Both the position numbers and the translations under genes were made by a program. Below are positions 20,993 through 33,098 of a DNA stretch of 64,000 nucleotides, in pieces. The notes beneath the pieces were generated by a model. The model had not been told where the DNA came from. It was given only the letters and a program-made list of their open reading frames with translations, and did no database searches. The number at the start of each line of letters is the position of its first letter. Positions within the stretch are counted from its first letter, which is position 1. The DNA is from Hyaloperonospora brassicae (Eukaryota; Oomycota; Peronosporomycetes; Peronosporales; Peronosporaceae): assembly GCA_947650285.1 (NCBI GenBank), contig CANTFL010000416.1:1-64000 (forward strand). Direction: 5' to 3'.

Positions 20993-23900
20993 GATATCAC
21001 ACTTGTTCCATCAATAACGAATTACTTGCTCGGGAACCTCCTCCCAGCTCGATATAAAATTAGAATGCAAAGCGGGACTGTGGCAAGTATAATTGGTTGG
21101 TGGTTGGCGCTGTTTTGTTACCCTGTATCATAAGGCTCTTATATCGAGTCACCATTCAATATTATCAAGGGACGCAGTTTAGTGCGAGACACGGAGTTTC
21201 TCGAACTGGAACATTTGTATCCTCGATAGGGGGTTTTATATGGAGGGACTACTCTTTATCACTTGGTGCTATAATATGTGCTAATTTCTTGACAGCAGAT
21301 GCAGACTACTTGAGGAACTTTCAGTACATTATCCGCAAGCGCCTCCGCTCATCGGCGAGTGATAATCCACACCAGCGACCAAGGTTACAAGAAAGCGCGT
21401 CTAGTATCGCAGCCCATGGGGGGTGTCAATGTATCTGCCTCATTCTGAATCGCTTATACGATCGTCGCCATATCCATTGCTGTTGATGGCTCGCTAATCC
21501 GTCATCTGGTCGAAGTGGAAGATATGATGGGTCCACGCAAACACCCTCAGTTGTTCTGCAAGTGTTCTGCTTCGCCGATATATACTTCGGGTGTGTCGCG
21601 CTTTGAGTGGATCGCGGTAAAAAGTCGCCTGAGTATGGCATATATTGGCATCTCATACCTCAAGTCTTGACAGATGTCATACCCAGTGCGCCTTGCGCAG
21701 GCCAAACGAGTCCCTTATGTTCAGCCGTGCAACGGATGGATTTAGTCGCAGTCTGGATTGTCATGATCTTCTGTATCCCCGGCACTTCGGCGCGCCCCCT
21801 CCGATTTATAAAGCAATGGTCCTTGACTCGCTTGGTCCTGCACTTCGCGTGCATCTCTGCCAAAACAAGAAGAGAAGGATCCTATTCTACCCTGGTATGT
21901 TGCAGCCGCATAGGCCGCGTTTCTGGCTGGTGGAGGGATAGTGCACCGCTGTTGCAGCCAAATCGGATCGATACAAAGGGTGGGTGATAGTTCGATCCTT
22001 TACTCAATTTGTGCAAAGCGACCCTAAAAGAGCCGTGCGTGAAGCATATGCATCACCCTCGAATCGACTTGGTGAGTGAATCTCTGCATCTACATCTGTG
22101 CGTCCAGGTGGCCCGGACCTTGGGCCACTGATCTCGAAGGATATGTCATGTATCTAGCTGTAAACGACGATACGCTCATCTACATGGAGAGGTTCATGGA
22201 TTCATGGAATCGATGGACTATCGTCCATGTGCCACCCCGGTAGAATCCAAGAACACACATGCTGCGGATCCTGTTACCGAAGCGTAGCCCAAGCACTTGC
22301 CATGATCACAAAATGATGCGTAGACGCGAAAAGCAGATATGCGTCCCCACCTGGCACATGCGATGTGCTGTTTTTCGCAGTCGCAGTCGCCATGTCATGA
22401 ACATGTGCATCAGCTAAAAAACAGATTATAGCATGACCGCCACACACGCTTACTCGTTTTCATCCGCCGTCACCGTAGCTTCGTAGAACACTTCATTTTG
22501 CAAGGAAGCTTTGACGTGATGCACCAAGATTTGAAGCAGATATCGTTACGGGTATCATATTTGCGCCGAACAGCTGTGGAGTTTCATTTTACGGATTTCT
22601 CCTGCCACGGGAATTTGATAGCGAGTCAGGAGATAACGACATGAATCGCACTCTCTCTTTTGCATCTACTCGTGGGCCCTCTAGTCGAGAAGTTACGTAC
22701 TGACGTTCTACACTGCATTCGACAACCTCAGAGATGTTAGGTGGATCTATATCTTGTACAATCACAGCACGTAAAATCACAGCATGTATGTTAATTTCCT
22801 CGAAGGCCTCGCTTTGACCTTCAAGTCGTCGCTTGCTGAGCATGTAAACTACATAAATTACGTCGTCTTGGTCGTTCGTAGAGCAAACTTTATGGTCCAT
22901 TCGAAAGCCCAAAAGTGGGTTTGGTACAGTATGTTTCATGTCATCAACTAAGCATAGCTGCTGTCTCTTTCATACTATCAATACCCATCGCAATCCCCAG
23001 TTTTGACTCGTGTTAGCGTAAGCGGCTGTGAGACTCGAGCCAACGATAACGCCATGGTAGGGTGGGTTCCCCGGGGACTCTCTACCCTATCCGCTTACCT
23101 TTCGTCAGTGTATTCCAAGATGCCAATGTGTATCCGCGCAACACACACCTGACGGGTTCAGCGAAGTCACACAGGCGTTGTCACACTCATCAACTGGCCA
23201 AGGGAGAAAGACAGGATATGCGGGGCGCTGCGGTCAACGGAGCTCCTTACAAAAAGTCACAACATACAAAGGATCAACGAGGTTGAGAAGACTACACCTG
23301 CTTGTTGGTATGACATGATTCAAACAGATTCTCAACATGAATACTCTTTGCCAACTAGTTGCCGATAATGTACCTTCCTTCGATTGTTCTCGCAGTACAT
23401 ACTGTCAGTAACAGTATCCCGCCCGGTGCCTTACGTAAGCATCAACCGTCACGGTGCCGCAACTGCCGCTTGGATCCCCTTCAGACCATAGCAAGGTCTT
23501 CGAACATGTCTGATACGTACAGCTCTGTCGTACCGCCGGGAACGCCAAAACCGAGCACACGGCCTCTCGTCGGGAACAAGCTGTCGAAGCGCAGCACCTC
23601 CGAGTGTGCGTGATTCTCTGATGCGGGTGGCATGTGTGCGTAAGAGTAACAGCTGGGTCCGTGGGACGTACAGAAACCGAGTGATGATACGCCCGTCGCG
23701 TGGTACGGTAGACCAAGCACCCGTTAGCGCACACATGTCGCTGGCACTCCGACAAAAGGATGTGATGCCCTGCGCTGAAGAGGATGGATGCAACGTCGCA
23801 ACAGAAGCTGATTGACTTATCGTACCTGCCAAGAAAGCAAAGAAGAACAAAGTGAGCGAGTTTGAGGACGCGAGCACTCTTCCTGCACGTAGACAGACAG

Positions 23901-26739
23901 TGTGTGAACATGGGGAAAAGAATGCGAATATCGCACGTCCTGGATTGCATTACCTTCTCCAGGGCGAAGTATCTGGTCGGCGGTCATTTGCTGCTTACCA
24001 CGTTGCAGCACATCACTCCGTATGTCACAGGGCAAGGACCGCAACATGTCAATGGATTCGGTGGTCGAACGAGGGAATCGACTGTGCGCCGATAACTTTC
24101 GATAGATCGAAATCGGTGCATGCTGTGTGGAATGTGCCGACAATATCTCAGTAACCAGCGAACCTGTCATCGTTTCCAAGACAAGGCGTCGTCGCGCGAG
24201 TCGCCATCAATGCACAAGTTTGCGATGAACAAACCTTCCCGACTAGTTGCATGACAACTCGTGGCACGTTGTCACTGTGTTGTCAATTCTTCGGTAGCGT
24301 TCTGCATAAGATCAGTCTTTCACTCACTACCATTGCGTTGCATCGAGCATACCGTCTCTCGCAGTCCACGACGTAGCCTGTAGGCACATGCAGTAGCTCC
24401 TTCTTGCTGTGTCATGCACTACGATCGAGCGTTGCAATGCGAAAGCCCATCGTTCTGTGTGTATGTAACGGCGTATGTGACGCCGTTCCGTGGCCTGCAA
24501 GACGTGAGTATGAGCGATGTTTGCGATCGTCGTGATGGCGACTCCGTCAGACGAGGGACGCCGGACGAGACGGATGCAATACGATAAAGATGAGACTGCC
24601 AAGGAAGGTACCGGGACCAACGCGGGTAAAGTTGACGTTCCACGAGCGACCACCAAAGCGTGAGTAACAACCAGAATCATGGCGACGGAGACCTTGAGAG
24701 TGCGATCGGAAGGCGCCAGTCACGAGGATTGGAAGTAGGAAGACGCAGCCGTCGATATGCGCCATCGACGTGTCTTCATAGGGTGCAATAGTTGCCAGCG
24801 GACGTGGACAGTCGCTGCGACCAGAAACGCAAGTGGCGGTACTGTGGTCGAGCGCGCTAACTCATACATGTCGTCGCGTCTGGCCCACCTGTCAACGCCG
24901 TCCGTCTACACGAAGTAATGGCAGGTCCTGATCGATCTCTTTAGCTTTGAGGGACGCTCCTTCTGCAGCACAACAACGTCTCACCGCTTTTTGGCTGTTT
25001 CTGTGCGTGGCCGTGTACAGAGGAAGACAGCAGCTAACCTGACCAACGAGCACTTCCTGGTAACTTGCACCACTGCAAGTGTGCACGTCACCCCACACCG
25101 CAGTGGTGGTGCCTCAGAATGCTCCGTGGTACTGTAACTGTCTCGGACCGCTCGCGCGCCTTCTCGACGAAGCAACGAGAAGGCTCAGACGCAGGTGTTA
25201 GAAGGGCAGTGTCGACGCACGTGGCCGCGATCGTACCGTGGCTGGCCTCTCTGCTCCACGTGGTATGCAGACGCATACTGCCTGCCCACAGACGGCGTGT
25301 GCCCATGCCGCTGACAAGTTGACAGAAAAGCCTCACGCGGTTTCGGTGCTACCGCCCGCCCCTGCCTGCCCGGCAAAAACAAAAACGCTGTCCGTCTCTG
25401 TCGAGCGCTTTGTACTGTCGTCGGGCCGAGACGAGCCTCATGCGCGACGAGAGCACGGACGTGGTAGCGCTAGTCGGTCGGACCCGTGCTGTTTTTTTTC
25501 GTGTTGCCGGCTGGACCTTAGCTTCGACATGGGAAGCGTTATCCGATCGTGCAATAAGCTCTGCACACACACAGACAGACGTCAAAGCTGGTCCGACCGT
25601 TGAGTCCTACATTCCGAAAGCTCCGCCCCCTCGCCGCTCTCCTCTGGACCTTTCAACACCTTTTTCCGACCGGCAATTGCACCGAGTCACCGCGCGGAAA
25701 GTTTCGGACCGCCTTCTCGCCTCCACGCCTCATGGCTGTCAAATCCAACGCGGTAGTCCTCTGCACATGCTGTGTATGTGTCTTCTCGCGCCTCAACACG
25801 AGTTGAGGCCTACCTCATTACTGCCTCGTGCCCCGTCTTTTGAGGTCACGATCAGACGCAGCCGCTCTGCGCTCACGTTTCGTTCGTGGCGTCATGCACG
25901 GCGATTCAAGCTGTGAACTTTGGCAGGTGTCGCTATTCTTGAAGATTACTTCCGATCAGGCACAGCGCCATGGTCGTTCCTGTTCTCGACGTAGGGACAG
26001 CAGCGGCGGCCTCCAACACGCATCGAGCGCCCTCTTCCTCGATCCGTCAGGCTCGTCGACCGCGGCGGTCTTATCCGAGCAGCACAGACGATCGACCCCA
26101 TCAGACAATACGACCACCACGTGGACGTGAAGGCGCGTGGCCAGAACGCACCTCGTTGTCCGTGCAATGAAGTGCTTGCAGAGACAACGTCGCCGTCTCC
26201 ACCCACCAACGCAGAGACGGCATGATAGAAGACGAGCCGCCTCCGAGTTGAGTGCCGGAAGCCGCTAGTGCTGCCCGCGCTGCTACTGCAGAGGAACGTC
26301 TTGGCATGATTTGCCACCTACTTCACCGTCCCACGTAAGGACCGTAGGTGGCCGTGGAAAAGAAGAACGTACACACTGTGACCAGCTCGTACTTTGGCGT
26401 CGGGGGCCGACGACGTCTGGCCACGCGGGACGCGACGGTCGTGCAACGACCACGTCGGCAGTGCGGACGCTGTCCAACGTCGCGCTGAACGCAATCCCCA
26501 CGTCTTTGCATGGTCTCCTTTCGTCGGGCAGCCAGACGAAGGCGACCGCTGAGACCTGCGTCTGAGGTGCGTCTCCGTCGCAACAAGTCCAGCTGGGCGC
26601 TGGCGCGAAGCGCTCGTAGCGATCTACTGAGTCACGCGGCCCGCGAACTACTTACTGTACGACCGACCGATCATCTACCTACCTACTACCTACCTGGCTA
26701 CCTCTTCTCCCGTTGCCTCCCTCCCTCCCTCTTGTCGGC
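20993..26739 (+). other. interval without a confidently recognised gene
   Basis: Contains many short overlapping ORFs on both strands with no recognisable domains. The least unlikely candidates are plus-strand 21097-21486 and 21645-21941 and minus-strand 22589-22939 (116 codons, normal composition). From about 23000 to 26740 GC content rises and ORFs become long in several frames at once, which is what GC-rich non-coding or regulatory sequence gives. I see no RNA gene, LTR or other repeat here. Confidence 0.4.
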
Positions 26740-27114
26740 ATGACTATGCGGACTAGTCATCCGCCTGCAAAGATCGGACTACGGTTGTGCTGTGCAACGT
26801 ACGTGGTGGTCGTGCTAACGTTTGCGCTGAGAGTCGCTACGGTCGGCACCCCTGCTGCTCAGAAAGGCTCTCTGTTCGCAGCTGACAGCTGGGCTTCTTT
26901 CGCCGATTCGCTTCAAGGTCTTGTCGGAAAGACAGGATGCTGCTGGCGCTGCTGCAGCTGCTGTCGACCCCCGGATTGTAAGCTCTTGTGGACAGCGGTC
27001 AGGTGCTCATTCGTCAGCTCTGCGAAGAAAAACAGGTACGACTGCGGTGTTGAGGTGTCGCGCGCGCGCGAGGGTGGGCTGGGGTTGAGGGCGACGGCCT
27101 TCCGAGGAGATTAG
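26740..27114 (+). CDS. possible small cysteine-rich protein with N-terminal hydrophobic segment
   Basis: 124 codons from ATG at 26740. Residues about 13-34 are hydrophobic (around CCATYVVVVLTFALRV), like a signal peptide or anchor. A dense Cys cluster follows (CCWRCCSCCRPPDC) and then a basic tail. This could be a secreted small Cys-rich protein, but the region is GC-rich with open frames on both strands and the cluster looks low-complexity, so chance is a serious alternative. Confidence 0.18.
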   Translation: MTMRTSHPPAKIGLRLCCATYVVVVLTFALRVATVGTPAAQKGSLFAADSWASFADSLQGLVGKTGCCWRCCSCCRPPDCKLLWTAVRCSFVSSAKKNRYDCGVEVSRAREGGLGLRATAFRGD

Positions 27115-28176
27115 CCTGGAAGGCGTGCAGTACAGTCTGAGGTCGTGTGACTTGTTGACGGTAGAAGAGACTAGATAGATAGCGCAGGCGACCGGATCGA
27201 AGTTCCGTTTGCCCCCCCTCCCACCTCGTCGGCCGTACGTCGCCCCCTCGTGGTCGACCTCAATGCGTGCCCGCGTCTCCAGTCCCTCGACGGGGTACTG
27301 CCGCCGCTTGCCACCGACGGAGGTCGAGCTGGCACCCGCCAACTAGTGGAAACCCCCTTGCGCCCCTCTCTTCCTCGCAGTGGACCGACCAACGAAGCCC
27401 CACGGACCCTGCCCTGTGCCCTGCTGCCCCCCTCCTCCCCCCGCGCCGATCTACAAAGACCCAACCGTCCGAGTCAGCATCAAGTGCTGGCCACAGCCGT
27501 GTGGTGCTTTGCACGTTGCGTGCACATCTTCAAGGAACACGTTTACTCTACCCGAGTGGTCAGCGCGTGTCTTCTGCACGCGCCCAAGTGGATGAGTGAG
27601 TGAGTGCGAGCGAGAGAAGGGCTGCAGTCTTCTTCCCAACGTGCCACGTCTCGTGTTTCACGCAGCGGCGTTTGCTGCCTGCAACCCGTCGATCGGAAAA
27701 GTCAAAACGTAAGCGTCTTGCACCACAGTGTTGTCGATAGCAGCAGCAGCAGTAGCAGTACAGCTTGATGCGCGTTTTTGCCAGCGAGAACGACCGATGG
27801 GGGACGATGCCCGTCGTTTGCTGCCTATCGGCCTCGCAAGTGCGCCCTCGCTCGATCGGTGGAACGTGAGACCGGCTGGCCCGACGTGGTCGTGGTCGTG
27901 GTGAACCCTTGTGCCGGCCAACGTTCCAGCAAAAAGATGAAGCGAGCAACGACCTCGCTTCGACATGCACCGTCTATCGCGAAAGTCTCTTGACCAAGAG
28001 CCCGGGAAGAGATATGCAAGTGGCCAAGAGGAGGAGGCGGAGGAGACGGCGGTGGCAAAAGAGTCGAGTCAAGTCGCGATCGACTCAACAGACTCAGCTC
28101 CTGTCATTTCCCAATTCCCCACGTCCCCCACACTCCATTCGCCTCGTATACCCACTCACTCCCTTGGGACGACAAG
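27115..28176 (+). other. upstream region of the Myb-like gene, no gene recognised
   Basis: GC-rich, with pyrimidine-rich and purine-rich tracts, short GAGTGAGTGAGTG and AGCAGCAGCAGTAGCAG runs, and many overlapping ORFs. The ORFs at 27909-28727 and 27965-28693 run into the gene at 28177 in other frames and are shadows. Probably 5' flank and promoter of the 28177 gene; no core promoter motif was identified with confidence. Confidence 0.4.
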
Positions 28177-29232
28177 ATGCCTCAACCTCATCTGCCACTG
28201 CTCGCCAACACCTCACTACTGCACCACCACCCGACGACGACGACGATCCTCCCACCGCTCAGCCATCCGCGAAAGCCCCATCACCAGCCGTTTCCACAGT
28301 CGCCATACTCGCCCACGCAGTACGTCTACCCTACTCGTCAGCCGTCGCCCCACCACCTCCTGCCTCGCTCCGTGTCGTCGCCCCCCGTCGACCTCACGCT
28401 CTCGGGGCCGCTCCGACGGGGCAAGTGGACCCGAGCCGAAGAGGACTACGCGGCCGCAACGATCTCGTACTTTTGCGACGGGCTGCTCGCGATCCAATAC
28501 GGCACGACGCTCCGGGGGTACTTGGCCCAGCAGCTCCACTGCGACCCCATGCGGATTTCCAAGAAGCTGCTCCCTGGGTCAGTCTTTGCCGGGATCAAGA
28601 TCAACCCCAAGATCGGCCGACGGGCGTACTACCCCTGTGCACAAGACTCGACGACGGCCGCGCGCTCGAAAGAGCAGGCGACGCTGCACTTGACGGGTCT
28701 CCGTCGGGCGTTCATCCAGAGCATTGAAGACGAAGAGGCCCTGGAAGCCGCGAGCACAGTCCTGGTCAAAGACAGCGCAGTGTACTGTGCCAAGACAGCA
28801 GCGGCGCTGCCCCCCACGCCGACGCACAAGGCCGTGGCCCCTCTGGCTCGGAAACGGAGCTACGACGACATTAATAGCGTCGTGCGGGCCCAGAAACAAC
28901 AGCAACTACAGCAGCAGCAGCAACAAGTACAGCATCCGGGACATGCTGCAGCAAGTGTGAAGCTCACCGAGCCGCAGATTGTCTACCACGTGCAACCTCC
29001 GGCCGAATCGGCCTTCTTCAGCTCACAGCACTATGCACCGGCGTCTGCAGAGGGGACCCCAACGCCTCTGGGCATGAGCAAACTGCCGAAGCTCACGATC
29101 ACCGACGACGTGTCGCGTCGTACTTGCTACTGGACCCCCCAGCAGCGCAGTGGGTCCCCCGTGACCGTCGCAACGTCCACACTCGTGCTCCCGCCCCTCC
29201 GTGTCTCGCTCGTGCGAGCGTCCATGTGCTAG
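28177..29232 (+). CDS. Myb/SANT-like nuclear regulator, stramenopile-type
   Basis: 351 codons from ATG at 28177 (context gacaagATGc). Residues 1-75 are His/Pro/Ser-rich and disordered. Residues about 80-150 hold the conserved block: RRGKWTRAEEDYAAATI, then GTTLRGYLAQQLHCDPMRI with a following KK and an IGRRAYY end. I know this block from oomycete and diatom proteins that start like a Myb/SANT helix. A helical region (about 165-190) and a Gln-run (QQQLQQQQQQVQ) follow, and the tail is Ser/Thr/Pro-rich. It is probably a DNA-binding or chromatin-associated regulator; targets are unknown. There is one exon and no visible break. The coding strand is GC-rich with strong third-position C/G, unlike the transposons. 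Confidence 0.75.
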   Translation: MPQPHLPLLANTSLLHHHPTTTTILPPLSHPRKPHHQPFPQSPYSPTQYVYPTRQPSPHHLLPRSVSSPPVDLTLSGPLRRGKWTRAEEDYAAATISYFCDGLLAIQYGTTLRGYLAQQLHCDPMRISKKLLPGSVFAGIKINPKIGRRAYYPCAQDSTTAARSKEQATLHLTGLRRAFIQSIEDEEALEAASTVLVKDSAVYCAKTAAALPPTPTHKAVAPLARKRSYDDINSVVRAQKQQQLQQQQQQVQHPGHAAASVKLTEPQIVYHVQPPAESAFFSSQHYAPASAEGTPTPLGMSKLPKLTITDDVSRRTCYWTPQQRSGSPVTVATSTLVLPPLRVSLVRASMC

Positions 29233-29949
29233 TGAGAGAGAGAAGCTAAACGGAAAGGCTGGTAGGGATCGTCGAGTCGATTTCCCCCTGCCTCCGATCC
29301 CCGAGTCGCGTAGCGGGCGGCAATGTGGCATAGCGTGTTAGTGAGGTAGTAGATTAGATAGCAACGAGCGGCCATGCGGACGTGGCAGAAGAACCACAGA
29401 CGACCGAAAGCCCAGCGCGACGAATGAAAGAATTGCGTTACACTCGATCGCATGTTGCTCTGCTTGTCTTCCGCCCATTCATCTGGCACCAGAGTCATAG
29501 GTATACCTTAGCATACCATACCATACCATACCATACCATAGGATCGACAGGTAGTGTAAGATCGGATGTGACGCCAGTGGGCTCTGTCGTTCAGCGTAAC
29601 TGCCTCGCAACCACCTGATTTGTCATCGATAAGGTCCTTCTTACAGGGACGCAAGAGACGAAAGGGGGGGGGGGAGGTACGAAGACACCCCTCGCCACAT
29701 GTACCCGCTAGCACATCGTCGCGCGAACAGAAGCACAACCTGAACGCCAATTGAAAGCTGCGGGCAGCAGTGCATTGGTGTCAAGTCAATTATCGACGCT
29801 CAGCACTGTACTAAGCAGCGCTCAGAACGACGTGGCCGCAGCTTTGGCGGTGCACTCTCTCCACTGAGCTTTGTACGTGCTCACTTACTCGCTCCATCTC
29901 ACCTGTCACGTGCCTTCTTGACTCCCGAATGACGTCCATCGAGCTCGCC
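29233..29949 (+). other. intergenic interval between convergent genes
   Basis: Lies between the 3' ends of the Myb-like gene (plus) and the RNase T2 gene (minus). It contains a CCATA microsatellite and a run of G near 29665. No gene is seen. Confidence 0.5.
29512..29540 (+). repeat. 5-bp microsatellite (CATAC)n
   Basis: Almost six perfect copies of CATAC, located about 280 bp after the stop of the Myb-like gene. Confidence 0.9.
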
Positions 29950-30729
29950 TCATTGATCCGCGTCGTCCTCGTCGGCAGCACGGAAGCCAGGAATGGTCAC
30001 GGTTCCTTTCCCGCACGTGTCTTCCGAGTGGATATGGGGCGGGCACGCACTGCGTTGCGTCGGTACATTGTGCTCGTCCTTGTGCCAGCACGTCAGCACT
30101 TGCGAGAACATCGTGACGTACGTGTCGCCCACGCGCGAGTGTTGGCACTGCAAAGCAGCGTCCCCGAACGCTTTGCGGAGCTCCTGGACGTCAACACGCC
30201 CGCCCACGTGGTCCTGCAGGAGTTCGGGCGTAGGGGCCAACGTCTCGTTGCGCTCGAGATTGATCGCACTGGCAAAGTACGCGACCTGCTTGAGGCCCGA
30301 GCACGTGCCATGGCGCGCCCACTCGTGCTTCCAAAAGTCCGTATACTTTGGCGACGCTTCCTGGAACTTGACGTCGGGCCAGAACTCGTGCAGCGTGTCA
30401 ATGCCGAGCTCGCGCTCAATTGTTTCGGCGTCGAAGGCTTCGCCCGAGCAAAAGCTCGGCGGGGCACTCCCTGCGAGCTCCGGCCACAGCCCGTGCAGCG
30501 TCAGGTGCGAGCGCCAGTAGCGCTGCGGGGCGCGGCACCCGGGGTACTGCTCTTCCTTCTGGAAGCAGAAAGCAGGTTGCCAACTCTGAGCTAAGATGTA
30601 CATGTCGAAAGGTGCGGGGGGCAACGCCGCGACCAGTGCGTCGTACACGGGGACGTGAGCGCTTACAGAGGCCGTGACGAGGACTGACGTGAAGGCGCTT
30701 AGGTGATGTAAGAGCGAGGGGCGAGTCAT
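29950..30729 (-). CDS. secreted ribonuclease T2
   Basis: 259 residues. An N-terminal hydrophobic segment (residues about 6-24) looks like a signal peptide, so the enzyme should enter the secretory path or a vacuole. Both family active-site blocks are present: TLHGLWPE with His79, and HEWARHGTC with Glu136 and His140, the residues that cleave single-stranded RNA through a 2',3'-cyclic phosphate. Cysteines near 55, 65, 94 and 143 fit the usual disulfide positions. Length is normal for the family and there is no break. The C-terminus ends in an acidic tail. It lies tail-to-tail with the Myb-like gene. The role is RNA scavenging or an extracellular function; which one cannot be told from sequence. 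Confidence 0.93.
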   Translation of the reverse strand: MTRPSLLHHLSAFTSVLVTASVSAHVPVYDALVAALPPAPFDMYILAQSWQPAFCFQKEEQYPGCRAPQRYWRSHLTLHGLWPELAGSAPPSFCSGEAFDAETIERELGIDTLHEFWPDVKFQEASPKYTDFWKHEWARHGTCSGLKQVAYFASAINLERNETLAPTPELLQDHVGGRVDVQELRKAFGDAALQCQHSRVGDTYVTMFSQVLTCWHKDEHNVPTQRSACPPHIHSEDTCGKGTVTIPGFRAADEDDADQ

Positions 30730-32569
30730 GCTGGCTACACACGTACAGGGAGAGAGAGAGAGAGCGAGAGGCGGATCGATTCGGGATACTATAGTTGGAG
30801 AGAGATGTAGTGTGGAGGATATCGCACACTGTGCGTGGAAAGAGAGTCGAGAGAAAGGAAAGAATTGAGCGTTTTACACGACAAAGAGCTCTCCGAGGGA
30901 GCGGTTACGATGTAGCCATGTCAAAGCGTCTCTGTCAACTGAACACGAACGGTCCGATGGAAACGAGGCGTCGATCGTGACTTCATGGTAGTCTAAAGTA
31001 ATGAGTGACGCTGACTTTTTTTTGCCACTTTGTCAAAAAATCAGGATCGCAGGAAGCGAATGGTCTCGACTTTATGCACAGAACGTGCCACAACACATGT
31101 TGGCTGCAACGCACGATAGTTGGCAGGGTTCCTCTGCATCTATCCTGATCTATCAATATACACGATGTCACTCTATTTCTTTACAGCACCGTATGGGTTC
31201 GGAAAATACGAGTCCATATATCATCGGAGCTTTATTTTCGGATGATGAAGACTCCATGGTCATGAACAGGTTTGGTGAGCTCTGATATAGCCCAGACGAG
31301 TACGATGCTGCAGGCACCATTCCTACGTTAACTTATCAATTGTTTTATATGGGTGTATAGTTCATCGCCACTCAAGATGAAGCCATTGATAGATCCCCTG
31401 ATCCGCAGCCTTTTGATAGCTCCAAGCTCCAGCCATTCAAGGTCAAGCACCTATTGCCATGCATGTGGGAACAACCCAACTCTAGCGAGGCATAACATGA
31501 CGAAGTAGGAGCACAGTGTGGTTGCAGGTACGTGCATGTAATCACGCAGTGCCCTACAGCTTACCTGACCACGGAGATGGTCAAAGTCAGCTTATGATCC
31601 GCTAGGTCCTTCTACTGCTGGTACACATAATCCGTTTGTCTTGTTGCAATACTTGACAGGAAATCAGGTTTTTTCGTTTCAGCGACGACAGGTAGATAAA
31701 TGCGGTTCGGTCGATGCGTTTGACGGCTAATGTCGCGCAAGAGTGAAGCCGTATTGGCGCTTGCAACTTTCCTGGGGCCGCTCGCTTGGACTAAAAGATG
31801 AGAAGACGACAGCAGTTTTGTTGCTAGTCGATACGGAGGATGAACCGGACAAACACTGATAAAGGCATCAAGAAGAATCAACAACGCTTCGAGTGACTCC
31901 AAGCATTGTCGATTCTTCCTCGTACGTTTCATTTGACTATTGGACGCGCTTGCATACCCTAGAAGCGGTGCCGCACGACGGTGCTAAGTTCGTATCGACG
32001 ACTACAAGTTGTCGTGCAACGAGCAGAAGAGATGACACTATAAAATATTTGCTGATAACCCAAGCAACGCTTGTCATCAAATAGCTTGCTTGCTCGCTCA
32101 TTACGAGACATTTTCAGTCCATGCTGACTTCCTGTCGTGCACTACATTGTAATTTGCGTCCACGACCTGGCACGACAGAAGCTTGAGACCAGAGCGGGAA
32201 AGTGGAGTTCGATATGGGTTGTCGAATGACAACGGAGTCGATCCTCAGTGTGTGGCAAAAGCAGCGTTGATGTATATAGCGACTTCTATGCGTCCAGACA
32301 TTGCGCATGATCCTGGCGAAGTTGCTGACCTGGATCTGATCTGGATCAAGGTCTTTGTCCTCTGTGTATGAAACTTGTACGCAGTGTGCGCACAACGCCT
32401 TCGATACCAACGACAAATTAGCAAGTACACGTTTGATCGACACAAGTATCGTGTCAAGTGAACTCTAGTGTGATAAACAAGACGTAAAAGAGAGTGAGTA
32501 AGAGGACAGCGCACGATAAGACATGGACTACATGAGAAGCAAAGCAACACGCACTTCCTTCCGTTCAGA
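30730..32569 (+). other. interval without a recognised gene
   Basis: Short ORFs only (up to 127 codons), none with a domain. The first part is the promoter side of the RNase T2 gene and has a GA-rich tract near 30750-30775. The right end borders the 3' remainder of the split effector gene. Confidence 0.5.
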
Positions 32570-32706
32570 CTAGCTACCACGTAGTGCGGGTTTATGGATC
32601 TTACGTAGCGCGGCAAGGGTCTCGCCACGGAAAAGTAGCCGCATCTGGAACAGAAAGTTCCAGTAGCTGCCCACAGCAGCCTTTACTTTTTCTGGATCAC
32701 CTGGAA
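32570..32706 (-). pseudogene. 3' remainder of the split effector-type gene
   Basis: From the base next to Gypsy element B, the minus strand stays open in the frame expected from the 5' part (40685-41485) for 43 codons after the target duplication, to a TAG at 32570-32572. The target duplication TGGAA (32702-32706) is shared with 40685-40689. Before the insertion the gene would have had 310 codons. The encoded tail is helical with aromatic and basic residues, suiting the end of a WY-type fold. Confidence 0.8.
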
Positions 32707-33096
32707 TGTAACGGGGCAGCCCGTTACATAATATTGTCACTTAAGGAAAGTGACAATAAAGAATATAAAGATGGATATTCTTTAAACAATATCACCGAAG
32801 CGGTGATATTGAAGGGTCGACCAGAAGGGTCTGTTCATTGGTTGATATCGTGATGATATCAACCCACCAATCGCCGCAAGACGCGCGCAATGAGTGGTGA
32901 CGAGACGTCACCATACATGCAGTTATATTAGTATAATTGAATTAAGTCAAACGAAGAGACAGTAGTTTAAAGACTTAATTTATTAATATAACAGTTCTAC
33001 TTTTACCCTACCTACGCTTCCTCGCTCGCCACGTGTACGTCCGTCGGGGCACCCAAATCCCTTGCGTTAAGTTACGCAAGGGTGTGCCCCGTTACA
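32707..33096 (+). repeat. 5' LTR of element B
   Basis: Starts TGTAACGGGG and ends CCCCGTTACA. Its first 104 bp are almost wholly made of four consecutive perfect hairpins: 32707-32728, 32733-32757, 32758-32783 and 32788-32810. A fifth lies at 32840-32864. Promoter elements were not identified. Confidence 0.95.
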
Positions 33097-33098
33097 CC

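Noticed and set aside
23018..23099. Possible tRNA: an 8-bp closing stem GTAAGCGG/CCGCTTAC around about 80 bases
   Set aside because: Neither strand gives a credible T-arm or anticodon arm; the inner part folds as a GC-rich hairpin instead. Not called as an RNA gene.
23405..23950. 181-codon minus-strand ORF with several overlapping ORFs in other frames
   Set aside because: All frames on both strands are open for similar lengths in this GC-rich part, and none shows a domain or a sensible start; treated as chance.
27909..28727. Long plus-strand ORFs overlapping the start of the Myb-like gene
   Set aside because: Different frames of the same GC-rich sequence with low-complexity Ser/Arg/Pro content; the 28177 frame holds the conserved domain.
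29929..30594. 221-codon plus-strand ORF opposite the RNase T2 gene
   Set aside because: It is the antisense shadow of a GC-rich gene, Arg/Val-rich without motifs, and there is no second copy to show conservation, unlike the Gypsy antisense ORF.
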